64,000 nucleotides of DNA from DSNY01 sp040752195 (GTDB taxonomy: Bacteria; Pseudomonadota; Gammaproteobacteria; Burkholderiales; Burkholderiaceae_F): assembly GCA_040752195.1 (NCBI GenBank), contig JBFMFC010000001.1, positions 62,001 through 126,000 on the forward strand. Direction: 5' to 3'. The notes beneath the pieces are model-generated. The model saw only the letters and a list, made by a program, of their open reading frames with translations. It did not search any database and was not told where the DNA came from. This document shows, piece by piece, positions 62,251-64,000 of this stretch (its first letter is position 1; each line of letters starts with the position of its first letter). Position numbers and translations under genes: made by a program.

Positions 62251-63229
62251 TGAGCAGCCACCGCATGTAGGCGGCGGTGCCGTGCTCGACCGAGCGCATC
62301 GGCGCCGTGAAGCCCGTCGCGCGCAGCCGCGCGATGTCGGCCTGCGTGTACGCCTGGTACTTGCCGCGCAGCGCCTCCGGAAACGGGACGTACTCGATGC
62401 TGCCCTGCGCGACCGCCTGCGCGAGCGTAAGCGGCGCCTCGCCGTTCGCCTCGCGCATCGTGTTGACCACCGCGAGCGCCACGTCGTTGAAGCTCTGCGC
62501 ACGGCCGGTGCCGACGTTGTAGATGCCCGAGACCGGCTTGTCGGCGAAGTGCAGGTTGACCGCGATCACGTCGTCGACGTGGATGAAGTCGCGCCGCTGC
62601 TCGCCGTTGGCGTAGCCGTGGCTGCCCTCGAAGAGCTTCACCTTGCCTTCGGCGCGGTACTGGTTGAAATGATGAAACGCCACCGACGCCATGCGCCCCT
62701 TGTGCGATTCGCGCGGGCCGTAGACGTTGAAGTAGCGCAGCCCGACGACCGGCGCCGCGAACGCGTGCATGCGCCGGCGCACGATCTGATCGAACAGGAA
62801 CTTCGAGTAGCCGTACACGTTCAGCGGCTTCTCGTACGCGCGATCCTCCTTGAACACGGGGCCGAGCCCGTACACCGATCCGCTCGACGCGTAGATGAAC
62901 GGCACGCGCAGCGCCTGGCACCAGTCGAGCAGCGCCAGCGAGTAGCGGTAGTTGTTCTCCAGCATGTAGCGGCCGTCGGACTCCATCGTGTCCGAGCACG
63001 CGCCCTGGTGGAAGACGAGGTCGGGTTTGGGAGCCGCGCGCCGGCGCACCAGTTCGATGAACTCGGCCTTGTCCAGGTAGTCGGCGATCTCGCAGTCCGC
63101 CAGGTTGCGGAACTTCTCGGATCGCGTCAGGTTGTCGACGGCGACGATGTCGGTCTCTCCGCGCTCGTTCAGCGCCTTGACGTTGTTGGCGCCGATGAAA
63201 CCCGCGGCGCCGGTGACGATGATCTTCAT
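62237..63229 (-). CDS. hldD: ADP-L-glycero-D-manno-heptose 6-epimerase
   Basis: Short-chain dehydrogenase-type epimerase producing ADP-L-glycero-D-manno-heptose. 330 aa. NADP fold IIVTGAAGFIGANNVKAL, GACSDTMESDGRYMLENNY, active-site YASSGSVYG and YGYSKFLFDQ (Tyr-x3-Lys), and YFNVYGPRESHKGRMASVAF. The C-terminus LLKNGV is formed by a REP-like motif. 22 bp downstream of vapC, and the likely next gene of a heptose operon interrupted by vapBC. Confidence 0.95.
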   Translation of the reverse strand: MKIIVTGAAGFIGANNVKALNERGETDIVAVDNLTRSEKFRNLADCEIADYLDKAEFIELVRRRAAPKPDLVFHQGACSDTMESDGRYMLENNYRYSLALLDWCQALRVPFIYASSGSVYGLGPVFKEDRAYEKPLNVYGYSKFLFDQIVRRRMHAFAAPVVGLRYFNVYGPRESHKGRMASVAFHHFNQYRAEGKVKLFEGSHGYANGEQRRDFIHVDDVIAVNLHFADKPVSGIYNVGTGRAQSFNDVALAVVNTMREANGEAPLTLAQAVAQGSIEYVPFPEALRGKYQAYTQADIARLRATGFTAPMRSVEHGTAAYMRWLLKNGV

Positions 63230-63251
63230 GAGGCTCTTTTCCTCGACCGCA

Positions 63252-63677
63252 CTACAGCGGGCTGCGCCAGCGCAGGCCGCCAAAACGGCTGAAGTCGCGG
63301 TCGGTCGTGATCCACTCGCACCCACCCTCGATCGCGAGCGCAGCGAAGTAGGCGTCCGGCACGAGATTGCCCTTGACCTTCGCCTCGGTGCAAAGTCGAC
63401 GAAAGATCGACCAGTGCCGCTCTCCCGGCTCGATCAGCATGGCGTTCGGCTGATCGCGAACCTGCTCGGCGAATTCAAGCGCCTGCGCGAGCGTGCTCGG
63501 CTTGGCAAACACCTTCGGGTGCGTCACCACGCGGATGAATCCGCTTAGCACGAGCTCCGAGACCGCGTAACGCTCTTCACCGTTGATCGTGGCCTCCAGC
63601 CAGCGCCGGCACTGCACATGATGCTCGGTGTCCTCGCGGTGCGCGTAGACGAGCACATCGACGTCCGGCAGGACCAC
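63252..63677 (-). CDS. vapC: VapC-family PIN-domain RNase toxin
   Basis: Mg-dependent RNase toxin, 141 aa. All PIN acidic residues are visible: Asp5/Asp7 (PDVDVLVYA), Glu41 (AVSELVLSGFIR), Asp108 (VPDAYFAALAIE), Asp126/Asp128 (TTDRDFSRF), so it should be active. GTG start directly abuts the vapB stop. The SELVLSGFIRVVTHPKVF segment is typical of the VapC group that targets tRNA or rRNA loops; the target is unknown. Confidence 0.92.
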   Translation of the reverse strand: MVLPDVDVLVYAHREDTEHHVQCRRWLEATINGEERYAVSELVLSGFIRVVTHPKVFAKPSTLAQALEFAEQVRDQPNAMLIEPGERHWSIFRRLCTEAKVKGNLVPDAYFAALAIEGGCEWITTDRDFSRFGGLRWRSPL

Positions 63678-63914
63678 TCACGACTCCATCGTGTCGAGCA
63701 GGGACGCGGAGTCGTCGAGATCGACGCCCGGGCGCACGCCCGACCCTTTGACCGTCCTGAGCTTGACCGGCGTGCGCCTGCTTGCGCGCGTTCGCCGTTG
63801 CAGCGACTCGCGCAACGCCTCCTCGAGCACCGAGGTCAGCGTTCGCCCGGTTTCGGCCGCGCGCTTCTTCGCCTGCGCGAGTAGGTGTTGATCCAGTCTT
63901 ACCGTCGTTCTCAT
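63678..63914 (-). CDS. vapB: VapB-family antitoxin
   Basis: 78 aa: N-terminal ribbon-helix-helix DNA-binding domain (MRTTVRLDQHLLAQAKKRA, then LTSVLEEALRESL) and a basic then acidic C-terminal tail (VDLDDSASLLDTMES) that should block the VapC active site. Stop is immediately followed by the vapC GTG, so the pair is translationally coupled and probably autoregulated. Confidence 0.92.
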   Translation of the reverse strand: MRTTVRLDQHLLAQAKKRAAETGRTLTSVLEEALRESLQRRTRASRRTPVKLRTVKGSGVRPGVDLDDSASLLDTMES

Positions 63915-63966
63915 GCGTCAGAGCATGCCGACCGTGCATCAATATGTCAAACACGGGCAGTGGCCG

Positions 63967-64000
63967 TCACGCACCGAACAGCTCGTCGTAACTGACCGTC
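63967..64000 (-). CDS. C-terminal end of an upstream gene, possibly heptose-7-phosphate kinase (RfaE1/HldA)
   Basis: Only the last 10 codons are in the window: TVSYDELFGA then TGA. The tail and the heptose context (hldD next on the same strand) fit the end of the RfaE1 sugar kinase, which precedes hldD in Burkholderia-type clusters. Too short to prove. Confidence 0.4.
   Translation of the reverse strand, partial: TVSYDELFGA

Overview
The window is high-GC, gene-dense bacterial chromosome from a betaproteobacterium, most likely Burkholderiales. This is inferred from gene order (ribBX-ribH-nusB-thiL-pgpA-pncC; rubredoxin-pilGHIJ-chpA beside thiD-thiE-hemL; yqgE-ruvX-pyrR-pyrB-pyrX), from a HrcA/CIRCE-controlled groESL operon and from the ADP-heptose genes of a Gram-negative LPS producer. 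No rRNA, tRNA, prophage or CRISPR array was seen. The only mobile-element traces are an IS21 istB relic, REP-like repeats and a vapBC toxin-antitoxin pair.

Layout. 1-8.1 kb (+): end of a CPBP protease, an Old Yellow Enzyme, the riboflavin/nusB/thiL/pgpA/pncC block, a small receiver-like protein and a CBS/CorC membrane protein. 8.1-11.9 kb (-): a five-gene block encoding an O2-binding SHP cytochrome, a diheme cytochrome c, a membrane cytochrome b and a QseBC/PmrAB-like two-component pair, preceded by a TTTAAT-N5-CTTAAT box. 12-15 kb: orphan egtD, pyrF and a DMT exporter. 15-19 kb: truncated hemoglobin plus a 68-aa protein, divergent from a giant BTAD/SARP-type ATPase regulator. 19-28.8 kb (-): the twitching-motility chemosensory operon (rubA, pilG, pilH, pilI, pilJ, chpA). 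29-31.7 kb (+): thiD-thiE-hemL. 31.8-35.5 kb: periplasmic thiol redox proteins (dsbD, a redoxin) and a CnoX-like chaperedoxin. 35.6-36.2 kb (-): a stand-alone Cas6e-like RNase with no array or other cas genes.

36.8-47.1 kb is a complete glycerol regulon: glpD, an ABC importer (glpU, glpQ, glpP, glpT, glpS and lipoprotein glpV), divergent from glpR-glpK. The two ATPases carry complementary defects, predicting one dead and one live ATP site. After the IS21 relic come groES-groEL with promoter, CIRCE and terminator. 50.2-53.7 kb is a probable arsenical/xenobiotic detoxification operon: a Cys-rich MarR regulator, an ArsN2-type acetyltransferase fused to a flavoprotein monooxygenase, and an MFS exporter. 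Next come a photolyase with a C-terminal frameshift, the yqgE-ruvX-pyrR-pyrB-pyrX pyrimidine block, plsC, and a minus-strand ADP-heptose block (hldD, gmhB, rfaE2, apaH). vapBC sits between hldD and the tail of what is probably the heptose kinase gene at the right edge.

The best candidates for undescribed biology are the BTAD regulator/small protein/globin module, the GNAT-flavoprotein detoxification operon, the orphan Cas6e, the SHP operon with its RR-type box, and the asymmetric glycerol ABC importer.
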